Shown: positions 35,100 to 43,089, numbered from the stretch's first letter. The stretch: 62,484 bases of DNA from an uncultured Veillonella sp. (GCA_900556785.1 USQK01000002.1:1-62484), one strand, 5' to 3'. Translations and numbers: made by a program. The notes: generated by a model not told the origin, from the sequence alone.

Positions 35100-36425
35100 A
35101 TGATGTCGATTTTCTCTCCAGCTCCTCATATTGATCGATTACCAGAGGGGCAAATCGATTCCACCTACAAACGTCTTCGCAAAGAAGTCTTTGCAGGTAC
35201 TTTTATTGGTTATGCTACATTCTATTTGATCCGCCAAAACTTTAGTTTGGCTGTTCCGTACATGATTGCTGAGTACGGCTACACTAAAGCGGATCTTGGT
35301 ATTGTCATGACCCTCTTATCCGTAGCGTACGGCGTAAGTAAATTTGTCATGGGTAATGCGTCTGACCGCTCTAACCCAAAATACTTCTCCACAGTAGGTC
35401 TATTGCTTAGTGCTTTAGTTATGTTATTATTCGGCACCTTACCAGGTGTTATGAGCAGTATTCCTATCATGTGCGTTCTTGCCTTATTAAACGGTTGGTT
35501 CCAAGGTATGGGCTACCCTCCATATGCAAAAAACATGGTAACTTGGTTCTCCCGTTCCGAACGCGGTGCTTGGTGGTCTTGGTGGAACGTTTCCCACAAC
35601 CTAGGTGGCGGCATTATCGCTCCTCTTGCTACGCTTGGCATCTACCTATTCGGTACATGGCATAGTATCTTCTTCTTCCCTGCCCTTATCTCTATCGTGT
35701 TAGCGATTATTACCTTTGTATTGTTGAAAGATACGCCTCAATCCTGTGGCTTACCTCCTATCGAAGAATACAAACACGAAGTCGTTCATACACATACAGA
35801 AAATGAAGAAAAAAGTACTTTCAAAGAAATCTTCTACAAATATATTTTGCATAATAAATACTTATGGTATCTTGCGATTGCAAATATCTTTGTATACTTC
35901 ATCCGTTACGGCGTAGTTAGCTGGGCACCGACCTATTTAACCGCTGTGAAAGGCTTCACAAAAGAAGGTTCCCGTTGGGCTTACTTCTTATACGAATGGG
36001 CTGGTATTCCAGGCATGCTTGTAAGTGGTTACTTAAGTGACCGCGTATTCCGCGGCCGTCGTGCTCCAGCTACGATTTGTTTTATGTTATTCGTTATCTT
36101 AGCGATCCTTGTATACTGGTTTAATCCTGCAGGCAATATCCTCATCGATAACTTAGCACTCATTGCTATCGGCTTCCTCATCTACGGTCCTGTTATGATG
36201 ATTGGCCTTCAAGCTGCAGACATGGTACCACGCGTAGCAACAGGTGGTGCTACTGGCCTTACAGGCCTTCTTGGTTACCTCATCGGTTCTGCTGGTGCTG
36301 GTGCTTTCATGGGTCTCATGGTTGACCTCTACGGTTGGGATGGTGGTTTCATTGCCCTCGTTGGTGCATGTATCCTATCCATCGTATTCCTACTCCTCAC
36401 CCTTGGAGACAAAGGACAACAATAG
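35100..36425 (+). CDS. glpT: Glycerol-3-phosphate:phosphate antiporter GlpT (OPA family MFS)
   Basis: The 441-residue protein has 12 membrane helices. It matches GlpT along its whole length: PAPHIDRLPEGQIDSTYKRLR at the start, GYATFYLIRQNFSLAVPYM (substrate Arg), SKFVMGNASDRSNPKYF, LNGWFQGMGYPP, DTPQSCGLPPIEEYK at about residue 213 and YEWAGIPGMLVSGYLSDRVF. It imports glycerol-3-phosphate in exchange for phosphate at the inner membrane. In-frame GTG, ATG and ATG codons are adjacent; ATG 35100 best fits the AAAGGA site. No glpQ or glpK lies beside it. Monocistronic, ending at a strong terminator. Confidence 0.95.
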   Translation: MMSIFSPAPHIDRLPEGQIDSTYKRLRKEVFAGTFIGYATFYLIRQNFSLAVPYMIAEYGYTKADLGIVMTLLSVAYGVSKFVMGNASDRSNPKYFSTVGLLLSALVMLLFGTLPGVMSSIPIMCVLALLNGWFQGMGYPPYAKNMVTWFSRSERGAWWSWWNVSHNLGGGIIAPLATLGIYLFGTWHSIFFFPALISIVLAIITFVLLKDTPQSCGLPPIEEYKHEVVHTHTENEEKSTFKEIFYKYILHNKYLWYLAIANIFVYFIRYGVVSWAPTYLTAVKGFTKEGSRWAYFLYEWAGIPGMLVSGYLSDRVFRGRRAPATICFMLFVILAILVYWFNPAGNILIDNLALIAIGFLIYGPVMMIGLQAADMVPRVATGGATGLTGLLGYLIGSAGAGAFMGLMVDLYGWDGGFIALVGACILSIVFLLLTLGDKGQQ

Positions 36426-36520
36426 AATACGTACTGTATAATACGTACCATATAATACGTTACGTACTATATAATACGTAATGTAAAATACATACTGTGC
36501 AACTCACTGTTGTATATACA

Positions 36521-36559
36521 AAACTCCCCTAGTAATCTTAGGATTACTAGGGGAGTTTA
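36521..36559. terminator. Bidirectional terminator between glpT and the P1B-like gene
   Basis: AACTCCCCTAGTAATC-TTAG-GATTACTAGGGGAGTT, a perfect 16-bp stem followed by a T-rich run on the plus strand. Confidence 0.85.
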
Positions 36560-36564
36560 ATTTT

Positions 36565-37338
36565 TTATGCGACGCACAAGGAGCCGTTTAATACTTTCAA
36601 ATTATACACGAGACCGAGTCGCGCCAAGCCGTGCAATGCAGCAGCTGTTACAGGATTAATAGATCCTAACACGCCAGCACCGATGATAGCAACGTGGAAC
36701 AAAATGGACACGATGAGTAGGCCCAAATGGCATTGTTTCGCCTCTTTTGAAAGCCCCGCCGTCGGAGAGTTTTCATCTACAAGGGACCCCATCATGAGTG
36801 CTACAAGAACGAGTTCCAAAGAGCATGGACAAAGGATAACTAGCAATGTAATGGTATGCATAAAGTTCTGTGTCAATGCATAGGAACCCATAGAAAGTAA
36901 CATGACGGCCACAACAATGACGGATGAATAATTGTTGATGCCCTGACGCAAGGCTACAAGCTGTGTAGGCATGGTCGGCAACATGTCATCATCCAATGTA
37001 TAGTGTACGTCGCCCGTAATAAGCTGCTCTAAGAAAAAGCCACCATGTACGATGAGACCTACATAAGCCGCCGTATGATAATCTCCAATCGCAATGAGCG
37101 CCACCATGGCTATCACGATGAGAAAATTAGCATGAATCTCTAAATGATCCAAAATACTTTGCACGCTGTTGATGAGCAATGGCAAGCCACAAATGATGAC
37201 CGTTACCCACGCCAAATCAATAGCTGGGTTCATAGGCTCCGTAAGCGCATCTAATATGATAAATAACAAGCCGAGTGCCAAAATAGCCCCCTGCGTGCGC
37301 AGAGACACCTGCGCTGATAAAGACTGTAAAAACTTCAT
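36565..37338 (-). CDS. P1B-type ATPase-like membrane domain without A, P and N domains
   Basis: The 257-residue membrane protein looks like the membrane part of a heavy-metal P1B ATPase. HANFLIVIAMVALIAIGDYH then AAYVGLIVHGGFFLEQL (about 75-110) matches the helices before the actuator domain. ITLLVILCPCSLELV (about 165) carries the CPC metal site, and GSINPVTAAALHGLARLGLV then YNLKVLNG matches the last two helices. TGES, DKTGT and GDGxNDxP are all absent, yet the frame is open, with AGAGAGG before the ATG. It cannot pump by ATP hydrolysis; a metal-binding or scaffold role is possible. A CsoR-like operator lies at its promoter. Confidence 0.75.
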   Translation of the reverse strand: MKFLQSLSAQVSLRTQGAILALGLLFIILDALTEPMNPAIDLAWVTVIICGLPLLINSVQSILDHLEIHANFLIVIAMVALIAIGDYHTAAYVGLIVHGGFFLEQLITGDVHYTLDDDMLPTMPTQLVALRQGINNYSSVIVVAVMLLSMGSYALTQNFMHTITLLVILCPCSLELVLVALMMGSLVDENSPTAGLSKEAKQCHLGLLIVSILFHVAIIGAGVLGSINPVTAAALHGLARLGLVYNLKVLNGSLCVA

Positions 37339-37438
37339 ATAGACCTCTCTATAAATCAGATACCGGCCTTACTTAATCCGGAAATACCTTTTACTTCTAT
37401 AAATAATACTATTAACACTTATATTGCTAACGCCTAAA

Positions 37439-37498
37439 ATACCCATAGGGGTATTGCTATGGTGTAATTATTATACAAAACATAAAAGAAATATACAA
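37439..37498 (-). promoter_or_regulatory. Promoter with CsoR-type operator for the P1B-like gene
   Basis: On the minus strand, TTGTAT (37498-37493) and TATAAT (37475-37470) are 17 bases apart. The dyad ATACCC-ATAG-GGGTAT (37439-37454) lies just downstream, across the expected early transcribed region. ATACCC...GGGTAT dyads are the known operator type of CsoR/CstR-family sensors of Cu(I) or persulfide. No CsoR gene is in the window. Confidence 0.6.
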
Positions 37499-37534
37499 AT
37501 CAAAATTTTTGATAAATGAGGGGTCCTAGTTGTG

Positions 37535-37648
37535 AGCTCTAATTTCTTTATTAAAACGTAGAAAGAACAGGTTCCTAAAAACGACTTAGCTCGCTATGGA
37601 GGCTTTTAGGGACCTGTTCTTTCGGTTAACTAATATGAAATTAGAGCT
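37535..37648. repeat. Nested inverted repeat at the end of the ArsC/Spx-like gene
   Basis: Outer arms AGCTCTAATTTC (37535-37546) and GAAATTAGAGCT (37637-37648) match perfectly over 12 bases. Inner arms of 20 bases (37561-37580 and 37604-37623) differ at one position, which can still form a G-U pair. The right outer arm contains the gene's stop codon. There is no T-run, so it may be a structured 3' end or a small palindromic element rather than a simple terminator. Confidence 0.6.
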
Positions 37649-37994
37649 TCAACGCCTCAATCCATTCTGCTTCTTTAAATCCAACAAGTACTTTGTCTTC
37701 AAGAACCAAGATAGGACGTTTTACAAGCATGCCATTAGATGCTAATAATGCTAGTTTTTCTTCTTCACTAAGGTTCGGCAATTTATCCTTTAATTGTTGT
37801 TCACGGTAAATCATACCAGAAGTATTAAAGAATGCTTTCAAATCCTTGCCAGATTGTGGATACCAAGCAGCAATTTCCTCTGCTGTAGGGTTTTCGGACT
37901 TGATGTCACGATCTGTGTACTTAATGTTGTGATCATCTAAGAATTTCTTTGCTTTTTTGCATGTTGTGCATTTAGGATATTCAACGAATAACAT
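37641..37994 (-). CDS. ArsC/Spx-family thioredoxin-fold protein (YffB-like)
   Basis: The 117-residue protein starts MLFVEYPKCTTCKKAKKFL, with CxxC at residues 9-12 as in ArsC-like/Spx-like proteins. FFNTSGMIYREQ and GMLVKRPILV are the other conserved blocks of the subgroup. These proteins are glutaredoxin-dependent reductases or transcription regulators. No ars operon surrounds it and the three-Arg arsenate site is not obvious, so arsenate reduction is not claimed. AAGGAGA precedes the ATG. Monocistronic. Confidence 0.85.
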   Translation of the reverse strand: MLFVEYPKCTTCKKAKKFLDDHNIKYTDRDIKSENPTAEEIAAWYPQSGKDLKAFFNTSGMIYREQQLKDKLPNLSEEEKLALLASNGMLVKRPILVLEDKVLVGFKEAEWIEALKL

Positions 37995-38070
37995 AGCGTC
38001 TCCTTATAGTAATACATAATGTCATAACGATTTATTTATAAAATAAGTGTACCAAATATATCGAAAATTA

Positions 38071-38385
38071 TCAATCAGCAGTACATGAATTTGTAATACA
38101 TCTTATATTCTTCAAATCAGCTTGAAGCCCCTCTGTATCCTCTGCTTCAAGTAAATCTAAATCCATCTGTAGTCTTAAGAAAAACCCCTTAGACATTCCA
38201 AAATATTTACACAATCGTAAGTCTGTATCTGCAGTGATTTTACGTTTGTCTTGTAGGATTTCTTGTATCCGCGATACAGGCACCATAATATCTTTAGCGA
38301 CACGATATGCACTTAAACCCAATGGTTGCATAAATTCTTCACGTAGAACCTCACTCATTTTAGGTACTGGGATTAGTTCCTTCAT
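38071..38385 (-). CDS. higA: HigA-type antitoxin of a frameshifted HigBA pair
   Basis: The 104-residue XRE protein has the HigA signature: PVPKMSEVLREEFMQPLGLS, then AYRVAKDIMVPVSRIQEILQ and DTDLRLCKYFGMSKGFFLRLQ. It binds its operator and would neutralise the HigB ribosome-dependent RNase. The start follows the toxin stop by 12 bases, with AAGGAG placed on the toxin stop codon. The toxin in front carries a one-base deletion in a T-run, so the antitoxin is probably unpartnered. Its 25-bp operator upstream is perfectly preserved, suggesting retained autoregulation. Confidence 0.9.
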   Translation of the reverse strand: MKELIPVPKMSEVLREEFMQPLGLSAYRVAKDIMVPVSRIQEILQDKRKITADTDLRLCKYFGMSKGFFLRLQMDLDLLEAEDTEGLQADLKNIRCITNSCTAD

Positions 38386-38397
38386 ACTTTTATCTCC

Positions 38398-38681
38398 TTA
38401 ATGATAATCTACAATTTCCACATCATATAAATTAAAATCTTCATCTATACAAAAACATATTCTATATTGCTTATTAATACGAATACTACATTGCCCAAGT
38501 CGATCACCTTGTAAAAACTCAAAACGATTACCAGGTGGAACCATAAAATCATCTATAGTCCGACAAGCATGTAACATACGTAATTTTAATAATACTATTT
38601 TTTGAATCTGAGTCGGTAAACGTCGTGAGTACCCACGATAAAAATGCGTTCTGTTTCTTTATCCTTAAATCCGATAATCAT
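38398..38681 (-). pseudogene. higB: HigB toxin gene with a single-base frameshift
   Basis: From ATG 38681 (AAAGGAGAG before it) the frame reads MIIGFKDKETERIF. It then leaves the family sequence at a run of five T (plus-strand A at 38640-38644). One extra base would restore YRGYSRRLPTQIQKIVLLKL, LRMLHACRTIDDFMVPPGNR and a tail ending VEIVDYH, the full RelE-like HigB of about 94 residues. Otherwise the gene is undamaged and ends 12 bases before higA. The break in a homopolymer could be a true mutation, a phase-variable site or a sequencing error. Confidence 0.85.
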
Positions 38682-38696
38682 AGAATCTCTCCTTTG

Positions 38697-38725
38697 ATTA
38701 TACCTGTTAAACAGGTATAATTCAA
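38697..38725 (-). promoter_or_regulatory. HigBA promoter covered by a perfect 25-bp palindrome
   Basis: The arms ATTATACCTGTT and AACAGGTATAAT surround a single central A (38697-38721). On the minus strand TTGAAT (38725-38720) and TATAAT (38702-38697) are 17 bases apart, so the dyad fills the promoter. It is the expected HigA autorepression site. Confidence 0.8.
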
Positions 38726-38963
38726 TAATATCTACCTGAATAACAGTCATATGGGAAATTAAAATTATTCTGCTATTAGTTTTGGTAAAAGATTTCTAGA
38801 TAATACCAGTCAAATCCTACTTTGGCAGTGACTCTATTGGTCACCTATTTCGGAACGTAAGGATCTATATCTATCAACTTAATTGGGTTGAGGGATGTCA
38901 TTAACTTGATTGAGTGGAGAAATATCATAAGTTATTTTATTACAAAATAATTTCAGAAAATAA

Positions 38964-39029
38964 AAAGACCTATATCCTCCACCTCATGTACAAGGTACAT
39001 ATCAAAGTTTTAGAGAATATAGGTTTCTT
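38964..39029. terminator. Terminator of the DUF554 gene
   Basis: AGACCTATAT pairs with ATATAGGTTT across a long loop, just after the stop at 39052. The remaining gap to the HigBA operator (38726-38963) contains two degenerate AACTTRATTGRGT-like copies and nothing else recognised. Confidence 0.45.
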
Positions 39030-39051
39030 ATAATGCTATTTATAGTATGAT

Positions 39052-39768
39052 TTACAGCAAAAATGTTAAGCCCATAGCCACAAAAATGGCTGGCAACAGG
39101 TTGGCAATACGGATTTTACCAGGCCAGATGAGGTCGATACCGACGCAGAAGATCAGAATAGATCCCACGTAGGACAGGTTATCGATAGCACTTGGCGTCA
39201 TTAGAGGCGCAGCAATATGAGCCATGGCTGTAATGATCCATTGGGTAATCCCTACAGGAATAAAGGAAAACAACGCGCCCTTGCCCATAGAGGATACCAT
39301 AACCATAACGATGATGCCGTCGAGGATGCCTTTCAACAACAGCGTTTGGTAATTACCAGTTAAGCCGTCTTGAATAGAGCCTAGCACACCCATGGCGCCC
39401 ACGGTAAACGTAAGGGACGCCGTAATAAAAGCATGTGTAAACTGCGGATCACCAGTGTTACCAGTTTTTGCTTTCACCCAGTCACCAAAAACAGTAATCC
39501 AACGGTTAAGGTCGATAAGCTCACCAATTACAGCGCCTGCCACCATGCTAATAATCATGAGCATAGGCCCCGTCGTTTGCAGCGTGCCGTTTACGATGAC
39601 TAGCATATACTGCATAGCACCGCTCATCCCGAGGAGGAGAACAATAATACCGCTCACCATCATGAGCGTCTGTTTCAAATTTTCTTTCATAAACCGGCCG
39701 AATGCGAGACCGCACAAGCTGCCGGCTATGATAAGGCCAATGTTAATGGCCGTGCCCAAACCAATCAT
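39052..39768 (-). CDS. DUF554-family membrane protein
   Basis: The 238-residue protein has about seven helices. Its start (GLGTAINIGLIIAGSLCGLAFGRFM), the GAVIGELIDLNRWI block near residue 80, and AFITASLTFTVGAMGVLGSIQDGLTG near 115 are typical of DUF554 (YdfK-like) proteins. The function is not established; a transporter-like role in the inner membrane is often assumed. GGGAAATAT precedes the ATG. Monocistronic. Confidence 0.9.
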   Translation of the reverse strand: MIGLGTAINIGLIIAGSLCGLAFGRFMKENLKQTLMMVSGIIVLLLGMSGAMQYMLVIVNGTLQTTGPMLMIISMVAGAVIGELIDLNRWITVFGDWVKAKTGNTGDPQFTHAFITASLTFTVGAMGVLGSIQDGLTGNYQTLLLKGILDGIIVMVMVSSMGKGALFSFIPVGITQWIITAMAHIAAPLMTPSAIDNLSYVGSILIFCVGIDLIWPGKIRIANLLPAIFVAMGLTFLL

Positions 39769-39903
39769 ATATTTCCCTTTCTTAATTGTGAAAGTAATAC
39801 TTTATTTCATCATCAGTATATCAACTATATCGAAACAAATCAATCTGCTATAGCATACAACCAATCTATGCCGTTATATGGCCCTAGATAAAAACATATA
39901 GCA

Positions 39904-39937
39904 AAAAGACCCTATCCAGTAAAGGATAAGGTCTTTA
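39904..39937. terminator. Intrinsic terminator upstream of the DUF554 gene
   Basis: AAAGACCCTATCC-AGTAAA-GGATAAGGTCTTT, strong in both directions. No annotated minus-strand gene ends here, which suggests that the sequence at 39938-40055 is itself transcribed. Confidence 0.75.
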
Positions 39938-40055
39938 TGTTGTGTTTATAGCTTTGAGAGAGAAGTATATGAGAGACCCGCTTTGGAGAGAGAGAATATA
40001 TGTGTTTGTATATAAAGCGGGCCGACATATGATGGAACGCTATCTTTCCATCGAC
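39938..40055 (-). ncRNA. Candidate small RNA ending at the 39904-39937 terminator
   Basis: In a 490-base gap the minus strand has two stem-loops in a row (GATGGAA/TTCCATC at about 40030-40051; CCCGCTTT/AAAGCGGG at about 39978-40021). A CT-rich linker and a strong terminator follow. No coding start with a ribosome site fits. A promoter-like TATAGT lies at about 40058. Structure followed by a terminator with no gene suggests a small RNA; the family is not recognised. Confidence 0.35.
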
Positions 40056-40258
40056 TATAGTGTACACCTTAAAGTATGGTTTAACACAAGTACAATTTTG
40101 TAACATCAATCATGTATAAAAACTATTGTTAACTAACGATTATACAAATACGTTACAACATATAGGTAAAAGAATGCGAATTATTAGAAAAAGGCAAAAA
40201 TAATAAGCTAACTATCAAACATTCAGATTTATATTAATACTCAACATTTAAAACTATA

Positions 40259-40861
40259 TTAATCCTCAGCGTCTACAGGCAATTGAACAATATCTGCTAG
40301 CTTATTAATCTCGCTAAAACAAGGACAGTCATTACCGTGATCGTTGATGAGACCACTAGCTTGCAGGTGGGAATAGATGGTAACGGGGCCTACAAACTTA
40401 AACCCGCGCTTCTTCAGATCCTTACTAATCCGCGTAGACAGACCATTCTTTGCTGGAACATGCCCATCAGGATGGCTTTCATAAATAATAGTTTTATTGT
40501 CTGTGAAAGCCCAGATATAGTTGCAAAACGAACCAAATTCATCTTGAATACCTTTAAAAGCAGAAGCATTATTGATGATAGCTTCAATTTTAGGGCGAGA
40601 CTTGAGCATACCCTCGGTCTGCAAGATTCGCTCTACGTCGCTTTCACCATAACTAGCAACCGTATCAATATCAAAATGATCAAAGCAGCCTCGGATAATG
40701 TCTCGTTTATTCAAAATCGTAAGCCAGCTGAGACCACATTGGAGACTTTCAAGACAGAGATGTTCAAACTGCAACCGATCATCATGAATAGGCCGCCCCC
40801 ACTCATGATCGTGGTAGGCCTGATACAAAGGCGTAGTAGGCCACTCGCAAGTCGCCATCAT
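40259..40861 (-). CDS. tag: DNA-3-methyladenine glycosylase I (Tag)
   Basis: Tag removes 3-methyladenine from alkylated DNA, starting base-excision repair. The protein has about 200 residues: CEWPTTPLYQAYHDHEWGRP at the start, FEHLCLESLQCGLSWLTILNKR near 45-67, and a late zinc site with Cys and His (HGNDCPCF). An N-terminal Cys and His (C-x-W, YHDHEW) complete the metal site. The start ATG overlaps the stop of the membrane gene before it, so translation is coupled. Length and motifs are normal for the family. Confidence 0.95.
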   Translation of the reverse strand: MMATCEWPTTPLYQAYHDHEWGRPIHDDRLQFEHLCLESLQCGLSWLTILNKRDIIRGCFDHFDIDTVASYGESDVERILQTEGMLKSRPKIEAIINNASAFKGIQDEFGSFCNYIWAFTDNKTIIYESHPDGHVPAKNGLSTRISKDLKKRGFKFVGPVTIYSHLQASGLINDHGNDCPCFSEINKLADIVQLPVDAED

Positions 40862-41301
40862 ACACCTCCATGTGCCCACACGAGGACATCATACATGAGA
40901 GCCACTACGAGGCCCATCACGAGATGACCGCCTACGTAGAGCGGGATTAACAAATAGATGAATAACAATAAGGAATGTAAGGTTCTGCGTAACCATACAA
41001 TCGGCGTAGATGTACCGCCGCCAACCTTGCCATCAAGCCAATTGTGAACGATGTAGATAGGCGTACCTAAACGATGAATCCAATTAGGAAGTCGCTTACC
41101 AGGATTTAAGCTAGGGCAATATAAAATGACCAATGGTAACGCCACCGCATCAAGAATGAGCAGCATCGTTAAGGTCAAGGAGAACAAATCTATTTCGCCT
41201 TCCCACGTCACTGGATGTGCTATAAAGCGGAGGGCCCACAAATAGGCTTTATATACGATATACGGTTCTAATAGCCATAATAAGGGCTTCACTACACTCA
41301 T
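40858..41301 (-). CDS. Membrane protein of unknown function, coupled to tag
   Basis: A 147-residue protein with about four hydrophobic helices and a polar central loop (YCPSLNPGKRLPNWIHRLGTP). The layout of two helices, a Pro/Lys-rich loop and two helices recalls the small membrane family at 43-47 kb, but identity is too low to be sure. ATG 41301 is preferred. An in-frame ATG at 41343 lies inside a perfect hairpin and has no ribosome site. The stop overlaps the tag start, so the two genes form one unit. I do not recognise a function. Confidence 0.65.
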   Translation of the reverse strand: MSVVKPLLWLLEPYIVYKAYLWALRFIAHPVTWEGEIDLFSLTLTMLLILDAVALPLVILYCPSLNPGKRLPNWIHRLGTPIYIVHNWLDGKVGGGTSTPIVWLRRTLHSLLLFIYLLIPLYVGGHLVMGLVVALMYDVLVWAHGGV

Positions 41302-41330
41302 GGGACTACCTATACCAAACACAAAATAAT

Positions 41331-41360
41331 AAAAACTACGCATCTGCGTAGTTGTTTTTT
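41331..41360. terminator. Terminator-like hairpin before the membrane protein-tag unit
   Basis: AAAAACTACGCA-TC-TGCGTAGTTGTTTTTT, with T-rich ends on both strands. On the minus strand it lies just before the start at 41301, so it could be an attenuator. No plus-strand gene ends here. Confidence 0.6.
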
Positions 41361-41810
41361 ATATACAACGTTCTGATCGCATCGATTTAACTATAAGAAC
41401 TACAGATATTTTTAGGCCCAAAGGTGAGTCTAAAAACATCAATTCATACACACGATTTTTAGTCCTTTTATACATCGATTTCTATACTATTATTATATCA
41501 GATTTTGGCCTTTTTGAGGGGTTAAAATTCACAAAATTTTGCTAAAATATACAATTTATAGTAGTTCTCACTTAAGGAACCCACTATATAAGCTATCCCT
41601 CACTATCGATTCATATATACTTATTTTTCATCAAAATTATGACTTATTTTGATAAATCCCTTAGAAAAATGCGGCATACAAAGTAACATAAAAACCAAAA
41701 TAAAGAACTAAGAATTCGTATCAACACTATGTGGCATTTTATGCCCATGCCATATGTTATTATAAATACAGGTAGTAAATACCGTCTCACTTTCTACGTT
41801 AAACAACGGC
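41361..41810. other. AT-rich intergenic region, nothing recognised
   Basis: About 450 bases between the tag operon leader and the flavin reductase terminator. I see no frame with a ribosome site and only weak partial inverted repeats (for example around 41415-41437). It probably holds the promoter of the membrane protein-tag unit. Confidence 0.35.
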
Positions 41811-41842
41811 AAAAAAGGCAGCTCCTAAGGGCTGCCTTTTTT
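41811..41842. terminator. Terminator after the flavin reductase
   Basis: AAAAAAGGCAGC-TCCTAAGG-GCTGCCTTTTTT, a strong bidirectional intrinsic terminator directly after the stop at 41861. Confidence 0.9.
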
Positions 41843-41860
41843 GTGTATTAAATGGATTAT

Positions 41861-42397
41861 CTATTTCTCTATAGCCTCAAGTACTTCGCCGATGTACATA
41901 TAATGTGGTTCCCAACGATCATGACCAATTTGAGTATAGGCAGTAGGGTTTGCTGCATAATATTCCTTTATTTTATCTGCCAAATGAGCTTCATCGAATT
42001 GGTGTTCATATAACTTTTTACATACAAATGTTAAATCTGCTTCTTTGAAAGTCACTCCATCACCGACTGCCACTGGTGTTAAACCAGAATTGGCAACCTT
42101 ATCTTCATCGCGACCAGAATGAGAGCCTAAATAGCCAAGAGCCTTACGCTGGCTGTTAGGGAATAAGCTAACTGTAAAAGTATCGTATTTCGCCATGAAT
42201 TCTTGAGTATAGCGAGCTGGATGAATGTACACAGTCACGGTAGATATATCATTGCCAAGCATGCCCCACATATTACCCATACTGCCCCAACTAACTGTAC
42301 ACGTATTAAAATCATCAAGCGTACCCGCTGTAACAAGAGCCCAACGTTCCTCAAACATGGTAAACGCCTTATAATCTTTTGTTTCAAATGCTTTCAT
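41861..42397 (-). CDS. Flavin reductase/flavoredoxin-like FMN-binding protein
   Basis: The 178-residue protein has the flavin-reductase-like split-barrel: ERWALVTAGTLDDFNTCTVS then WGSMGNMWG near residues 18-45, IHPARYTQEFM near 60, and FTVSLFPNSQRKALGYLGSH near 75-95. These motifs fit flavoredoxin-type proteins that bind FMN. CGGAGG precedes the ATG. It lies only 21 bases after the last short secreted protein of the array, so it is probably co-transcribed with it, an unexpected pairing of a cytoplasmic flavoprotein and an exported protein. Confidence 0.85.
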   Translation of the reverse strand: MKAFETKDYKAFTMFEERWALVTAGTLDDFNTCTVSWGSMGNMWGMLGNDISTVTVYIHPARYTQEFMAKYDTFTVSLFPNSQRKALGYLGSHSGRDEDKVANSGLTPVAVGDGVTFKEADLTFVCKKLYEHQFDEAHLADKIKEYYAANPTAYTQIGHDRWEPHYMYIGEVLEAIEK

Positions 42398-42418
42398 AAT
42401 AACCTCCGAACATAGAAT

Positions 42419-43000
42419 TTAATTAACAATAACCTCATCAAAATGTTCTTTATATACTTCATAATACACCGCATCAGCGATATCGTAAAACTCTTTATTT
42501 AGAGAATCTTTCACAACGGGTCTGCGCAGAAGGGCACCTCGATGGATAGGCCGAGGCGTTCCGTCAAAGCCAAAGCGACTGATTTCCTCTTCATCGCGCA
42601 TAATCCCGGGATTAGACCACATATCTTCATTCATATTCGGATTAGTATTAATCGCCGTTGTCCCTTGCTGTTGCGCCCGATAAGCCTTACTAGCTGCGGA
42701 ATTACTACTATCATAGGTGAAAGTCATGTCCTTAACGGTAATCACTTTCTCATCATTCCACTGATACGCTTTATATACCGTCGCCTTAATCGTATGAATA
42801 GGCGGCTCAAACCCGATGACCTTCACCGTATTCACGTCAATATAGGACGCGCCACGCTCGTCTACATTAGGAATATCCGACACAAACTGAGATACCTGCT
42901 TAAACTGCGGCTGAGACGTGAGCTCCTCAATCGTAATTGCTTGAGCTGGGATGGTGAAAGCTAGCATAAGCCCTAGCGTTATTAAAAATCGATGTAACAT
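42419..43000 (-). CDS. Short secreted array protein (family 1a), copy 1
   Basis: The 193-residue protein has a signal peptide (MLHRFLITLGLMLAFTIPAQA) and then ITIEELTSQPQFKQV. Downstream are SYIDVNTVKVI, PPIHTIKATVYKAYQ and a last block with FYDIADAVYYEVYKEHFDEV. The same blocks recur in the genes ending at 47543 and 50540. The mature part begins with a short helix-like stretch and then alternates in a way that suggests beta strands. I do not recognise the family. ATG 43000 is chosen for GAGAGGATAT before it. It lies at the left end of the array and leads into the flavin reductase gene. Confidence 0.8.
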   Translation of the reverse strand: MLHRFLITLGLMLAFTIPAQAITIEELTSQPQFKQVSQFVSDIPNVDERGASYIDVNTVKVIGFEPPIHTIKATVYKAYQWNDEKVITVKDMTFTYDSSNSAASKAYRAQQQGTTAINTNPNMNEDMWSNPGIMRDEEEISRFGFDGTPRPIHRGALLRRPVVKDSLNKEFYDIADAVYYEVYKEHFDEVIVN

Positions 43001-43037
43001 ATATCCTCTCATCTTTCTAAACTTTTACAAAATAAAT

Positions 43038-43089
43038 AAACACAACCTTATAAGCATAAGTATACTATGCAAACAAGGTCGTGCCTATT
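43038..43089. promoter_or_regulatory. Array dyad 1, upstream of the short secreted gene
   Basis: A long imperfect inverted repeat centred on AAGTATACTATGC (GTATAC core at about 43060). The minus-strand TATACT inside it would serve as -10. Similar elements occur at 45303, 45905, 49446 and 52861. Confidence 0.5.

Noticed and set aside
37641..37994. Annotation as arsenate reductase
   Set aside because: The thioredoxin-fold CxxC family is clear, but the arsenate-binding arginines and an ars operon are not evident, so only the wider ArsC/Spx family is called.
39912..40109. A 65-codon minus-strand frame in the gap after the DUF554 gene
   Set aside because: It crosses a strong terminator and two hairpins, lacks a ribosome site and has no recognisable pattern. 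A structured RNA is a better guess.
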